Source: Chlorobium sp. (GTDB lineage Bacteria > Bacteroidota > Chlorobiia > Chlorobiales > Chlorobiaceae). Taken from it: DNA of 64,000 nt. Position 1 is the first letter of the stretch. Every line of letters begins with the position of its first letter. Of this stretch, positions 29,144-38,870 are shown piece after piece. A program made the position numbers and the translations under genes. Location: NCBI GenBank assembly GCA_005862225.1, contig SZXV01000005.1:85815-149814 (forward strand), written 5' to 3'. The notes beneath the pieces were generated by a model, which did no database searches, was not told the DNA's origin, and saw only the letters and a program-made list of their open reading frames with translations.

Positions 29144-30418
29144 ATGAACAGGGCGCAGCTTACTATAAAAAAAATATCACCCTTACAGGCAATTGTCTAT
29201 ACAGGAACACTCAGTCTCGTCATTATCATTGTCGGTACTGTCGGGTTTTTCGTTACACAACAGAGCCTGCTTGAAAAGGTTCAAAAAAAACAGGCATGTT
29301 ACCTTGACCTTGTCGATTTCAGGGGTAAACTGCTGGAGTTTGGGCTTTCCAGAGATGTGGCCGGTGTTACAATGGAAACGGACATTGGGCAGCGTCCTGA
29401 AGTATTGCTCTTCATGTACAATAAAATCCTCAGCCAGATGCGTGAAGCTGGCTTACACCCTCACACATCATTCCATCTTTCCCAAGAAAGTTGGCCGACA
29501 CTTCTTGCCGGTGATAATTTGAAGCTTTTCAGTCTTGAACTTGAAAAAAACATTGACAAAGCTAAAGTCGAGTCTAAAAATGCTTCGATAAAACTTCTGG
29601 TGATCAATGAGTTTTTTCTCTTTTTCATTCTTGCGGTCTTGTTGACACTGAGTATTACTGCGGGGTGGATGTTACATAATAATTATCGCGAGACACTCAT
29701 CCCTCTTGCCCAGCTTGTAGGACAACTGAAGTTGCTCAACAGAAACATACCTGAAAGTATTCATGATACCGCTGAGGAGATGAAAAAGGAGTTGACAGAA
29801 ATGGACTACTCTAATGACATTACCCAGATTACCCGATCGATCATGAATTTTTGTGGTGATATTGAGGCTAAAAACAAAAAACTCGATGAAATATATATTC
29901 GGGATGAAAAAACAAACCTTTATAATTACCGCCATTTCAAGGAACATCTCATTATCGATGTCGAAAGGGCAAAGCGTCTTAATGACAGAGTCTCTCTTGC
30001 AATGATTGATATTGATCATTTCAAGTTTTACAATGATTCCAACGGTCATCTTGCGGGGGATTATGCGCTTAAACTTCTGGCAGATATCATCAGCAGCCAA
30101 TGCCGGGCTTATGATGTTCCGTCAAGGTTTGGCGGAGATGAGTTTGCTCTTCTTTTCCCTAAAACGGGCACATCGACTGCACGGGACATCGCGGAGCGTC
30201 TGCGCAAGATTATCAGTGATCGACAATTTCCTTATGAGGATGCTCAACCAGTGGGAGAGCTTACCGTCAGTATCGGTATAGCTACCTTTCCTGATGATGC
30301 GCTTGACTGGTCCACCCTGATCAGCAATGCCGACAGGGCTCTCTACAAGGCGAAAGCTGATGGAAGAAACAATGTTGTTGTTTTTACTTCAATTGATCCC
30401 CCGAATATTCCGGGATGA
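29144..30418 (+). CDS. Membrane-bound diguanylate cyclase (GGDEF)
   Basis: A 424-residue inner-membrane protein with a first transmembrane helix at about residues 17-38, a periplasmic domain of about 115 residues, a second helix at about 155-178, a cytoplasmic linker and a C-terminal GGDEF domain. The active-site loop is RFGGDEF with G330-F334, and the inhibitory I-site RAYD lies five residues before it. Substrate region IDHFKFYNDSNGHLAGD is intact, so synthesis of c-di-GMP with product inhibition is expected. The ATGA at its end overlaps the next start. It lies 4 bases behind a periplasmic binding lipoprotein, which suggests signal input from the periplasm. Confidence 0.9.
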   Translation: MNRAQLTIKKISPLQAIVYTGTLSLVIIIVGTVGFFVTQQSLLEKVQKKQACYLDLVDFRGKLLEFGLSRDVAGVTMETDIGQRPEVLLFMYNKILSQMREAGLHPHTSFHLSQESWPTLLAGDNLKLFSLELEKNIDKAKVESKNASIKLLVINEFFLFFILAVLLTLSITAGWMLHNNYRETLIPLAQLVGQLKLLNRNIPESIHDTAEEMKKELTEMDYSNDITQITRSIMNFCGDIEAKNKKLDEIYIRDEKTNLYNYRHFKEHLIIDVERAKRLNDRVSLAMIDIDHFKFYNDSNGHLAGDYALKLLADIISSQCRAYDVPSRFGGDEFALLFPKTGTSTARDIAERLRKIISDRQFPYEDAQPVGELTVSIGIATFPDDALDWSTLISNADRALYKAKADGRNNVVVFTSIDPPNIPG

Positions 30419-31686
30419 AACCCGAGTTTTATATTGCAAGGCGCTTTGCATTCAAAAAGCGCTCGACGTCGAAACCGACCTTTATTGTTTTGGTGGCTGT
30501 TACAGGGATTGCCGTAGGAACAGCCGCCCTGATTTTGACGCTTTCCATTGTCAACGGGTTTGCGCGAAGTGTTGAAGACAAGCTGATCAGCTTCAGCGCT
30601 CATCTCCAGATACGATACCCTGACGAACAGCTTTTTCAGGAACGTCGTTCTGATCTCGCAAGGATAGTGACGAGTGCCAATATTGCTGAAGCTTCTCCTT
30701 TTTTGGAAAAAAGTTTTGTGCTTCGGAGCCGCAACAAAGATCTTGACAAGACATGGAGCAGTAAACCGGTTCGCATCAAGGGAATTGGAGAAGAACAGCA
30801 AAATTCTTTTTTGAAAAAATTTCTTATAGAAGGCAACATTGCCCGCTCTGACTCTGGTAAAGAAATCTCGCTTTATGCCGGAAAGACGTTGGCCGAAAAT
30901 CTTGATCTCAAAGTAGGCCAGAAAGTTATGCTTGTTGGATTGGAACACGATTCTTCAGGCCAAAAACTTGTCGCCGGAGATAAAAATATTGTAGACCTGC
31001 TCTCTTCTCTTGATCTTGAAATTGGCGTTATCCGGGGAATCTACAACACCGGACTTCAGGAGGGATTTGATGATTTTGTGGTTATTGCAAACTTACAAGA
31101 GCTTCAGCAGCGATTTAATCCCATGATGATCAGTGGCTATGATGCCAATGTTCATCATCTTGATCAATTGCAAAATACGGTGAAAAAAGTAATTGATGCT
31201 CTTGGATTTCCTTTTTATGGCTTTACTGTTTTTGAGCGTTATGCAAATCTTTTTGAATGGCTGAAGCTGCAGAAAAACATTACGCCCCTGCTGATTGTAA
31301 CCATAACCATCGTGGCTGTTTTCAATATCATATCGACTCTTCTGGTCTTGATTATTGAAAAGACGCGAGAAATAGGAATGCTTAGTGCACTTGGGCTTGA
31401 ACCCGGCAAAATCAGCAGGATTTTTATGGCGCAGGCTTTTCTTATTTCTCTTTCAGGGATTGCAGCAGGCAATATTCTTGCATTGTCGCTCTCCCTTTTT
31501 GAACTCCGATTTCACCTGATTACTTTACCTGAAAAAAGTTATTTCATCAAAAATGTTCCGCTGTTGATCAATGCTGCCGATTATGCTACAGTTTCATTTG
31601 CGGTTTTGGCGCTTACCCTGCTGTTTGCCTTTATTCCGGCAAGAATTGCCGCTTCGCTTACACCCGGAACCGCACTCGGGAGTTAA
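30415..31686 (+). CDS. LolC/LolE family (FtsX-type) ABC permease, first of pair
   Basis: A 423-residue permease with an N-terminal membrane helix (about 20-48), a large periplasmic domain and three C-terminal helices, the MacB/LolC topology. The N-terminus MKPEFYIARRFAFKKRS followed by GIAVGTAALILTLSIVNGF is typical of LolC/E, as is IIEKTREIGMLSALGLEPG in the coupling loop. These complexes release lipoproteins from the inner membrane to LolA. No LolD ATPase gene is adjacent. Its start overlaps the cyclase stop by ATGA. Confidence 0.85.
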   Translation: MKPEFYIARRFAFKKRSTSKPTFIVLVAVTGIAVGTAALILTLSIVNGFARSVEDKLISFSAHLQIRYPDEQLFQERRSDLARIVTSANIAEASPFLEKSFVLRSRNKDLDKTWSSKPVRIKGIGEEQQNSFLKKFLIEGNIARSDSGKEISLYAGKTLAENLDLKVGQKVMLVGLEHDSSGQKLVAGDKNIVDLLSSLDLEIGVIRGIYNTGLQEGFDDFVVIANLQELQQRFNPMMISGYDANVHHLDQLQNTVKKVIDALGFPFYGFTVFERYANLFEWLKLQKNITPLLIVTITIVAVFNIISTLLVLIIEKTREIGMLSALGLEPGKISRIFMAQAFLISLSGIAAGNILALSLSLFELRFHLITLPEKSYFIKNVPLLINAADYATVSFAVLALTLLFAFIPARIAASLTPGTALGS

Positions 31687-31707
31687 CTTAATGTTATTGC
31701 TGCCTGT

Positions 31708-32958
31708 ATGAACGCTGGACTATGGATTGCTCAACGATTCAGTTTTGCCCGTAAACGATTCCGGATTATCAATATCATTTCAGCCATCAGTCTTGCTGGA
31801 ATTATTATTGGAGTGAGCACTTTGCTTGTGGTTATGAGCGTCTTGAACGGCTTTCAAAAACTTGCGCGTGATCTTTTTACAACAGTTGACAGCCCGATTC
31901 AACTTGTTCCTCTTTCTGGCAGAACGTTAACGGTATCGGACAATTTTTTGCAGTCAATACGAGCACTGAAAGGAGTTGAATCAGCAGAACCGTTTGCTGA
32001 AGGCCAGGCTATTCTTGCCACTCAGGAAAAGAGTGAACTGATTTTTTTGAAAGGACTTAGCGAAGTCGCTCATCACAGGTTGATGCGTCAGACCCATGCA
32101 AGAGAGCCATATTTTACCGAGGCAACCATCTCTGTCGGTGAACTCCTGGCCTACAGAACAAACCTCTACCCATTCAAATCAGTAAAGATTTTCAGCCCGG
32201 AACTCATCTCTTCCGGCCTGGAATCATTATCACAACCATATCTGATTCCTGCTCTCACTATTCCTGAAACAACCATTTCCTCACTGTTTTCCTTACAAAA
32301 AGTATTTGATGACCGGTATGTGCTTGCCTCAGAGCCATTTGCCAAACGTATTCTTCTGCTTGGCAATGGAGAGTATTCAGGCGTTGATATCAGAGTCAAA
32401 GATGGGGAGTCCCGCGACATGGTCACCAGTCATCTCAGAAACCTGCTGGCACAGAGCAGTTTGAAAAAAAGCTGCAAAGTCAGGACTCTCGAAGAAAAAT
32501 ACAGCAACATTTTTGCTGTTATGAAGCTTGAAAAATGGATAAGTTTCAGCGTTCTGATGCTTATCATTCTTGTGGCGGCCCTTAGCCTTACCGGTGCTCT
32601 TGCCATGACGGCCATCGACAAACAGCGGGAACTCTTTTACCTTCGTTGTCTCGGGCTTGACAAGTCGCAGTTCAGGGCTATCTTCATCATTCAGGGTGGA
32701 ATGACTGGAGTGGCAGGAACGGCTGTTGGTTCACTCATTGCCTGGAGTGTATGCAAACTTCAGGAGCTGTACGGTTTTGTAGAGCTCCCCTCAAAAAGTG
32801 CGTTTATTATTCACTCCTATCCAGTCAACATGCAAACCGGTGATTTTGTGGCAGTTGGAATCACGGCAATCATGCTTTGTGTCGCGGTCAGCCTCTACCC
32901 GGCTCGAAAAGCGGCATTGATTGCTGCAAGCAGCTCTCTTGACCTGAAGACGAACTGA
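31708..32958 (+). CDS. LolC/LolE family (FtsX-type) ABC permease, second of pair
   Basis: A 416-residue paralog of the preceding permease with the same topology: one N-terminal helix ([19 protein letters not shown]), a periplasmic domain, and three C-terminal helices. The coupling motif is [19 protein letters not shown]. It starts 21 bases after the first permease stops. Together they would form a heterodimeric LolCE-like pair that needs a LolD from elsewhere in the genome. Confidence 0.85.
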   Translation: MNAGLWIAQRFSFARKRFRIINIISAISLAGIIIGVSTLLVVMSVLNGFQKLARDLFTTVDSPIQLVPLSGRTLTVSDNFLQSIRALKGVESAEPFAEGQAILATQEKSELIFLKGLSEVAHHRLMRQTHAREPYFTEATISVGELLAYRTNLYPFKSVKIFSPELISSGLESLSQPYLIPALTIPETTISSLFSLQKVFDDRYVLASEPFAKRILLLGNGEYSGVDIRVKDGESRDMVTSHLRNLLAQSSLKKSCKVRTLEEKYSNIFAVMKLEKWISFSVLMLIILVAALSLTGALAMTAIDKQRELFYLRCLGLDKSQFRAIFIIQGGMTGVAGTAVGSLIAWSVCKLQELYGFVELPSKSAFIIHSYPVNMQTGDFVAVGITAIMLCVAVSLYPARKAALIAASSSLDLKTN

Positions 32959-32985
32959 GTCAGCAAGTTTCATCACAGCACGTTA

Positions 32986-33441
32986 TCAGTCAAGAAGCTT
33001 TCTGAAAACGGCCATCTCTGATTTCATGAAACCTCTTGAAAAATAGAACTGCTGTGCAGCAGCATTATCACTGTCGGTCAGAAGGGTTATGCGCCCGAAC
33101 CCTTCACGACGTGCAAAATCGACAGCATAATCAATCAATTGTTTGCCAATTCCTTTGCCTCGCCATGCAGGGGCCACAACCATATCCTCAAGCAAAGCAA
33201 CTTTTTTACCAAGAAAAGTACTGACCGTAAACAGCAGCATCACCATTCCCTGAATGACCCCGTCCATTTCTATGACAAATATTTGCCCAAGCTCAGGTTG
33301 TCTTATAATCATTAAAAGAGCTCTTGACTGGGCTTCAGCATCGGGCGTAAACTCATGCTCCTGGCTGAACAAAATTCCAAGAAGCTCAGTGCATCTCGGC
33401 ATATCGCTTTCAATCGCTTTTCTTACTGCTGACATGAGCAT
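32986..33441 (-). CDS. GNAT family N-acetyltransferase
   Basis: A 151-residue acetyltransferase with the acetyl-CoA loop VVAPAWRGKGIGKQLIDYAV (R/Q-x-x-G-x-G/A) and the C-terminal DNAAAQQFYFSRGF element. The acyl acceptor is unknown. It stands alone, convergent with the permease pair. Confidence 0.83.
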   Translation of the reverse strand: MLMSAVRKAIESDMPRCTELLGILFSQEHEFTPDAEAQSRALLMIIRQPELGQIFVIEMDGVIQGMVMLLFTVSTFLGKKVALLEDMVVAPAWRGKGIGKQLIDYAVDFARREGFGRITLLTDSDNAAAQQFYFSRGFMKSEMAVFRKLLD

Positions 33442-33656
33442 CTCGTCATTCCTTTTGTGAAAAATTATCTCTTTTTAAGGTTGTTTATTGCTGTAAATTC
33501 ATCAGAAATATACCGATATGCAAACTCTTTCAGGAGAAAAAGAGAGAAGCTTCGCTTTTCTGCTTGTACATCCCCATGTATTGCTCTATACTTGTGGTCA
33601 GTTTTTTCAAAATAGCCTGCATGTTCAGGTAAACACATAACCACTACACCCTTCAG

Positions 33657-34313
33657 ATGGATGCGTTCTGGCTTTCACTTGTCATGATTTTTCTGGCTGA
33701 GCTTGGTGATAAAACCCAGCTTGTCGCACTGACTCTTGCCACGTGCTACAATACCGGAGTTGTATTATGGGGTATTTTCTGGGCAACCCTTGCTATTCAT
33801 GTTTTTTCAGCCGGAATTGGATGGTTTATTGGAGATCAATTGCCCAATGAATGGATAAAATTTGTGGCTGGTATCGCTTTTATCGCTTTTGGTTTCTGGA
33901 CACTGCGCGGTGACACTCTTGATGATGAAGAAGAGAGCTGCAAGACAGGAATCAATCCATTCTGGCTGGTCTTTTCGACCTTTTTCATGGCAGAACTTGG
34001 TGATAAAACCATGCTTTCCACTATCACTCTCGCATCAACTCATCCGTTTCTGCCAGTCTGGCTGGGTTCAACCATCGGAATGGTTATTTCTGACGGCCTT
34101 GCTATTGTTGCTGGAAAAATGCTCGGTGCGAGGCTACCCGAAAACATCATCAAAATTGGTGCCGCAGTGATCTTTTTCCTTTTCGGCATCGTCAGCATGT
34201 ACGAAGGAGGTGCGCATTTTGCACTTTACCTGTGGGGAATTGCAGGAGCCCTTATTACCCTTACTGGTTATATTTTCCTCCGTAAACCAACATCACGACA
34301 GCATAATAAATAA
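33657..34313 (+). CDS. GDT1/TMEM165 family (UPF0016) cation transporter
   Basis: A 218-residue membrane protein with two copies of the signature E-x-[13 protein letters not shown] near residue 15-23 and AELGDKTML in the second half. Six or seven transmembrane segments are apparent. The family transports Mn2+ or Ca2+ in exchange for protons and is widespread, including in photosynthetic organisms where it supplies manganese. Convergent with lgt, stops about 22 bases apart. Confidence 0.9.
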   Translation: MDAFWLSLVMIFLAELGDKTQLVALTLATCYNTGVVLWGIFWATLAIHVFSAGIGWFIGDQLPNEWIKFVAGIAFIAFGFWTLRGDTLDDEEESCKTGINPFWLVFSTFFMAELGDKTMLSTITLASTHPFLPVWLGSTIGMVISDGLAIVAGKMLGARLPENIIKIGAAVIFFLFGIVSMYEGGAHFALYLWGIAGALITLTGYIFLRKPTSRQHNK

Positions 34314-34335
34314 ACTCAGCAAGGGTTGAATCAGC

Positions 34336-35190
34336 CTATCCCTTCACTGAGCGTACAGATGACTTTCTTGTGATAAAGAAGACTCCGATTCCGGCAATCA
34401 TCATAAGAAAACAAAGCACCTGTCCCATGGAAAAGTTCAGGAGTACAAAGCCAAGCTGGGCATCGGGTTCACGAAAATATTCGATAAAAAAGCGGACAAA
34501 TCCGTATCCAAAAAGGTAGATGGCTGAGAGAAATCCCGGAAATATGGATTTTTTGCGAAGAAGCCAAAGAACAAGAAAAAGGACAATCCCTTCAAAGAAG
34601 GCTTCATAAAGCTGAGAGGGATGACGAAGTTCGTATGTTGGCGCATCTGGAAAATACATGCCAATCGCTGCATTTGTCACCCGCCCATAGAGTTCACCAT
34701 TGATAAAGTTGCCCAGACGACCGAATGTATAGCCTAAAGGAATCGTGGGAATGAAGAGGTCAAACGTCTCAAAAAATCCTCTGTTCTGCGATCGGGAAAA
34801 CGCCAGGAAGGCAATAACGACACCAATTACTCCACCATGGTATGACATACCGGAAATACCGGAAAAATGACATCCCCCTGGAGATGATACCCAGGGAATG
34901 ATACTGCCGAGAGGGTTCGCCAGAAATGAACTCATTCCGTAAAACAGGATATAGCCAACCCTGCCCCCCAAAACAACGCCAACCATAGCCCAGGTAAGTG
35001 CGTCACCGACAAATGGGCGTTTAAAAGGGAGCTTCTCTTTTTCAAGACGATAACAGGTCAGCAGATAGACAACAATAAACGCAATAACATACATCATGCC
35101 ATACCAGCGAATGGCAAATGTACCAAGAGAAAAAATGACAGGATTCATTTGTGATGGCAACGATTGCCACCAAAACAGAAAATCATTCAT
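34336..35190 (-). CDS. lgt: Prolipoprotein diacylglyceryl transferase
   Basis: Lgt transfers a diacylglyceryl group from phosphatidylglycerol to the lipobox cysteine of prolipoproteins in the inner membrane. The 284-residue protein has the typical start with FAIRWYGMMYVIAFI, the Lgt signature GRLGNFINGELYGR, and HPSQLYEA, plus about seven membrane helices. It provides the lipidation step for the lipoproteins predicted in this window. Divergent from aclB. Confidence 0.95.
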   Translation of the reverse strand: MNDFLFWWQSLPSQMNPVIFSLGTFAIRWYGMMYVIAFIVVYLLTCYRLEKEKLPFKRPFVGDALTWAMVGVVLGGRVGYILFYGMSSFLANPLGSIIPWVSSPGGCHFSGISGMSYHGGVIGVVIAFLAFSRSQNRGFFETFDLFIPTIPLGYTFGRLGNFINGELYGRVTNAAIGMYFPDAPTYELRHPSQLYEAFFEGIVLFLVLWLLRKKSIFPGFLSAIYLFGYGFVRFFIEYFREPDAQLGFVLLNFSMGQVLCFLMMIAGIGVFFITRKSSVRSVKG

Positions 35191-35247
35191 GAATGTCTTT
35201 TTTAGAAGCGCTAATTGGATTATATGAAAATATAGTTAACTTAAAAT

Positions 35248-35279
35248 CTTGCACTTTTCTGTGCTTGCACTTTTCCGTG
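35248..35279 (+). repeat. 16-bp tandem direct repeat upstream of aclBA
   Basis: CTTGCACTTTTCTGTG (35248-35263) is followed at once by CTTGCACTTTTCCGTG (35264-35279), one mismatch. The repeat ends 32 bases before the aclB ATG, in the gap shared with divergent lgt. Two adjoining near-identical sites of this length suit a regulator binding as a dimer of dimers, but a purely structural repeat is also possible. Confidence 0.7.
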
Positions 35280-35311
35280 TTTATACCCAATAACATACAA
35301 ATAACGATAGT

Positions 35312-36508
35312 ATGGCTAAGATACTTGAAGGGCCAGCCATGAAGCTATTCAACAAATGGGGCATTCCTGTGCCCAATTATGTTGTTATCATGGACCCAGA
35401 CCGCCTTGCGCAGCTTGGGGAAGCTAATAAATGGTTGCGAGAATCAAAACTTGTTGTTAAAGCTCATGAAGCGATCGGCGGACGGTACAAACTTGGACTG
35501 GTCAAACTTGGGCTTAATCTTGATGGTGCGCTTGAAGCAGCAAAAGAGATGATTGGACGCGAGATCGGTACCTCTGTTGTTCGTCAAGTGATTGTTGCAG
35601 AAATGCTTGATCATGATGAGGAATACTATTTATCGATTGCAGGGAATCGTGATGGAAGCGAGCTTCTCCTTTCAAACAAAGGAGGCGTAGACATTGAAGA
35701 AAACTGGGATACGGTCAAACGGCTGTTTATTCCGCTTGATGAAACTCCAAGTATCGAGCGCATTACTGAGGTGGCTATTGATGCTGGTTTTATCGGCGAA
35801 ATCGCTGAACGTGTCGCTAAAATTGCATCTCGTCTCATCCTCTGTTTTGATAATGAAGATGCTCAATCTATTGAGATTAACCCTCTGGTTATTCGGAAAA
35901 GTGATATGCGGTTTGCCGCCCTTGACGCAGTCATGAATGTTGACTGGGATGCACGTTTTCGTCATGCGGACTGGGACTTCAAGCCGGTTTCCGAAATCGG
36001 ACGTCCTTTCACTGAAGCAGAACAGCAGATCATGGATATCGATGCCCGTATCAAAGGATCCGTGAAGTTGGTTGAGGTTCCAGGTGGAGACATTGCCCTG
36101 CTTACCGCAGGAGGAGGCGCTTCAGTCTTTTATTCAGATGCTGTGGTTGCAAGGGGCGGTTCTATTGCCAATTATGCTGAGTATTCTGGTGATCCACCGG
36201 ACTGGGCTGTTGAGGCTCTGACCGAAACCATCTGCAGATTGCCACATATAAGACATATTATCGTTGGCGGCGCAATTGCCAACTTTACTGATGTCAAAGC
36301 TACCTTCAGCGGCATTATTAATGGATTCCGTGAGAGCAAATCCAAGGGATATCTGGAAAATGTCAAAATCTGGGTGAGGCGCGGTGGACCAAATGAAAAC
36401 CAGGGACTTGCGGCAATGAAAAAGCTGCAAGAAGAGGGATTTGATATCCATGTGTACGATCGCAGCATGCCGATGACAGATATAGTCGACCTTGCCTTGA
36501 ATTCATAA
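35312..36508 (+). CDS. aclB: ATP-citrate lyase, small subunit
   Basis: ATP-citrate lyase cleaves citrate to acetyl-CoA and oxaloacetate with ATP and CoA and drives the reductive TCA cycle in green sulfur bacteria. This 398-residue subunit has the ATP-grasp/succinyl-CoA-synthetase-beta type fold: KILEGPAMKLFNKWGIPVPN at the N-terminus, VVKAHEAIGGRYKLGLVKL, and the C-terminal IALLTAGGGASVFYSDAVVA region followed by HIIVGGAIANFTDV. The aclA start lies 64 bases downstream. The order aclB-aclA is typical of Chlorobiaceae. Confidence 0.95.
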   Translation: MAKILEGPAMKLFNKWGIPVPNYVVIMDPDRLAQLGEANKWLRESKLVVKAHEAIGGRYKLGLVKLGLNLDGALEAAKEMIGREIGTSVVRQVIVAEMLDHDEEYYLSIAGNRDGSELLLSNKGGVDIEENWDTVKRLFIPLDETPSIERITEVAIDAGFIGEIAERVAKIASRLILCFDNEDAQSIEINPLVIRKSDMRFAALDAVMNVDWDARFRHADWDFKPVSEIGRPFTEAEQQIMDIDARIKGSVKLVEVPGGDIALLTAGGGASVFYSDAVVARGGSIANYAEYSGDPPDWAVEALTETICRLPHIRHIIVGGAIANFTDVKATFSGIINGFRESKSKGYLENVKIWVRRGGPNENQGLAAMKKLQEEGFDIHVYDRSMPMTDIVDLALNS

Positions 36509-36572
36509 GGTTGAGCGTTATCGCAGTTGAACCCCAAAGAGAAACTTTTAACATATTAAACCGTAAAGAATC

Positions 36573-38405
36573 GTGAGTATATTAGCAAATAAGGATACAC
36601 GAGCGGTCATCATTGGCGGTATTGCCGGGTTGAATGCTGCAAAGCGGATGGCTCAGTTTGACTTTCTTGTCAACCGACCGCTGACAGTACAGGCATTTGT
36701 TTATCCTCCTGAAGAAGGCCAGCAAAAGGAGATTTATCGTGGTGGTGAGCTCAACAACGTTACCGTCTACGGTTCTCTCGAACATGCCATTGCAGAAAAC
36801 CCTCAAATCAACACCGCTCTTATCTATATCGGGGCATCCAGAGCATTCCAGTCAGCAAAAGAGGCTCTTGATGCCAAAGGAATCAAGCTGGTGACCATGA
36901 TTACCGAAGGGGTGCCGGAAAAGGATGCCAAAGCCCTTCGCAAATATGCGCTTGAACAGGGTAAAATATTTAACGGACCCTCTTCAATTGGTATCATGAC
37001 AGCAGGGGAGTGCCGCCTTGGCGTGATTGGCGGGGAATTCAAAAATCTGAAACTTTGTAATCTTTACCGTCCCGGCTCTTTTGGTGTTATTACCAAATCT
37101 GGTGGACTTTCCAATGAGGCAATGTGGCTGTGCGCCCAGAATGGTGATGGCATTACATCGGCAGTCGCCATCGGTGGAGATGCTTACCCCGGCACAGATT
37201 TTGTTACCTATCTTCAGATGTTTGAAAACGACCCTGAAACCAAGGCAGTTGTTATCATCGGTGAAGTTGGAGGAACACTTGAGGAAGAAGCTGCAGAGTG
37301 GTTTGGACAGGAAAAACGCCGGATCAAACTGATCGCCTCAATTGGCGGTACCTGTCAGGATGTGCTGCCACAAGGGATGAAATTTGGCCATGCCGGTGCA
37401 AAAGAAGGGAAAAAAGGGCTGGGTTCCGCACGTTCAAAAATAAATGCACTTCGTGAAGCTGGCGCCATTGTTCCTGACACATTTGGAGGTCTGAGCAAGG
37501 CAATCAAACAGGTCTATCTTGAACTGCAGGCAAGTGGTGTTATAAAACCGGAGCCGGAACTTGACGAAAAATTGCTTCCTGTTCTTCCGCCGAGTGTTCA
37601 GGAAATCATGAAGCAGGGCGAAGTGATTGTCGAACCATTGATCCGTACTACTATTTCTGATGATCGTGGCGAAGAACCCAGATACGTTGGCTATGCCGCA
37701 TCTGAACTCTGTGAAAAAGGATATGGCATTGAAGACGTCATTGGCCTTCTGTGGAACAAGAAACTTCCATCCAAAGAAGAGTCTGAGATTATAAAGCGCA
37801 TTATTATGATTTCAGCAGATCACGGTCCGGCTGTTTCTGGTGCATTTGGTTCCATTATTGCAGCTTGTGCAGGCATCGATTTGCCACAGGCAGTCTCCGC
37901 AGGCATGACCATGATCGGACCAAGATTTGGGGGCGCAGTTACCAACGCTGGAAAATATTTTAAATACGGCGTTAAAGAGTACCCTAACGACATCCCTGGA
38001 TTTCTTAACTGGATGAAAGAGAATGTCGGTCCAGTACCAGGCATCGGGCATCGGGTAAAAAGCGTTAAAAATCCTGATAAAAGGGTAAAGTATCTGGTTG
38101 AGTATGTAACAAAACAGACCACGCTGCATTCTCCCTGCCTCAAATATGCTCTTGAAGTTGAAAAGGTCACTACTGCCAAAAAGGACAATCTCATCCTGAA
38201 CGTTGACGGCACTATTGGTTGTATTCTTGTGGATCTTGATTTCCCTGAATACTCACTGAACGGCTTCTTTGTTCTGGCAAGAACAATCGGCATGATTGGT
38301 CACTGGATCGACCAGAACAACCAGAATGCTCGTCTCATCAGGCTCTACGACTACTTGATCAACTATGCGGTGAAGGAAGAGCGCGAAGTGCCGGAAAAAA
38401 AATAA
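36573..38405 (+). CDS. aclA: ATP-citrate lyase, large subunit
   Basis: The 610-residue partner of AclB. The N-terminal half is succinyl-CoA-synthetase-alpha-like: AVIIGGIAGLNAAKRMAQFD for CoA/nucleotide binding, FGVITKSGGLSNEAMWLCAQ, and the phosphorylated His273 in MKFGHAGAKEG. The C-terminal half is citrate-synthase-like (ISADHGPAVSGAFGSIIAA, GPRFGGAVTNAGKYF, GIGHRVKSV). Start is GTG at 36573. A strong terminator follows 42 bases after the stop. Confidence 0.96.
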   Translation: MSILANKDTRAVIIGGIAGLNAAKRMAQFDFLVNRPLTVQAFVYPPEEGQQKEIYRGGELNNVTVYGSLEHAIAENPQINTALIYIGASRAFQSAKEALDAKGIKLVTMITEGVPEKDAKALRKYALEQGKIFNGPSSIGIMTAGECRLGVIGGEFKNLKLCNLYRPGSFGVITKSGGLSNEAMWLCAQNGDGITSAVAIGGDAYPGTDFVTYLQMFENDPETKAVVIIGEVGGTLEEEAAEWFGQEKRRIKLIASIGGTCQDVLPQGMKFGHAGAKEGKKGLGSARSKINALREAGAIVPDTFGGLSKAIKQVYLELQASGVIKPEPELDEKLLPVLPPSVQEIMKQGEVIVEPLIRTTISDDRGEEPRYVGYAASELCEKGYGIEDVIGLLWNKKLPSKEESEIIKRIIMISADHGPAVSGAFGSIIAACAGIDLPQAVSAGMTMIGPRFGGAVTNAGKYFKYGVKEYPNDIPGFLNWMKENVGPVPGIGHRVKSVKNPDKRVKYLVEYVTKQTTLHSPCLKYALEVEKVTTAKKDNLILNVDGTIGCILVDLDFPEYSLNGFFVLARTIGMIGHWIDQNNQNARLIRLYDYLINYAVKEEREVPEKK

Positions 38406-38446
38406 TCAACACCATCTGGCACAAACGAACATCATCGGGACAAAAC

Positions 38447-38476
38447 AAAAGGCGGAAATTGAAGTTTCCGCCTTTT
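38447..38476 (+). terminator. Intrinsic terminator after aclBA
   Basis: A 12-base perfect inverted repeat AAAAGGCGGAAA / TTTCCGCCTTTT around a 6-base loop, beginning 42 bases after the aclA stop; the distal arm supplies the T-run. The rest of the gap to 38731 holds no ORF or motif that I recognise. Confidence 0.8.
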
Positions 38477-38731
38477 GTGATTTACCCCTGACGGCTACCA
38501 ACAGAGCGCCAGTACAGGGCTTGAATCTTCAATACCGTAGGCATGAAATATAGATAGAAACCAGTATAACCAAAAAACGACCTCTTTTCTCTCGTTCAAG
38601 AGCGGAGAATTGGTAAGGGTATATAATAGTTAAAAGACTTTATTTTAATAGCTTAATACGAAAAGCGGTGTCAATAACGTTTTCAAAAAATAAAATCATT
38701 TTCAGAATTACCGGTTTTGAGCATTTTTTGT

Positions 38732-38760
38732 TTGATAACTATCATTAATTACGTTAAACT
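38732..38760 (+). promoter_or_regulatory. Candidate sigma-70-type promoter for the RRM gene
   Basis: TTGATA (38732-38737) and TAAACT (38755-38760) are 17 bases apart, in an AT-rich stretch about 110 bases upstream of the RRM start. The resulting leader would be about 100 bases, a length seen in cold-shock-type mRNAs. Assignment is by eye only. Confidence 0.35.
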
Positions 38761-38870
38761 TGAGCAGAAATCAGTCAATGGTTGACTGATCGCTATTCAA
38801 GTAATTTGTGCCTTGGTTACTTGCCGGTATCTCTATCTATCAATGCACATGTACACTGAGACTATAACCA

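Noticed and set aside
35230..35290. A sigma-70 promoter placed on TTGCAC and TATACC before aclB
   Set aside because: The spacing (10 or 26 bases between boxes) does not fit either repeat copy, so no promoter was called.
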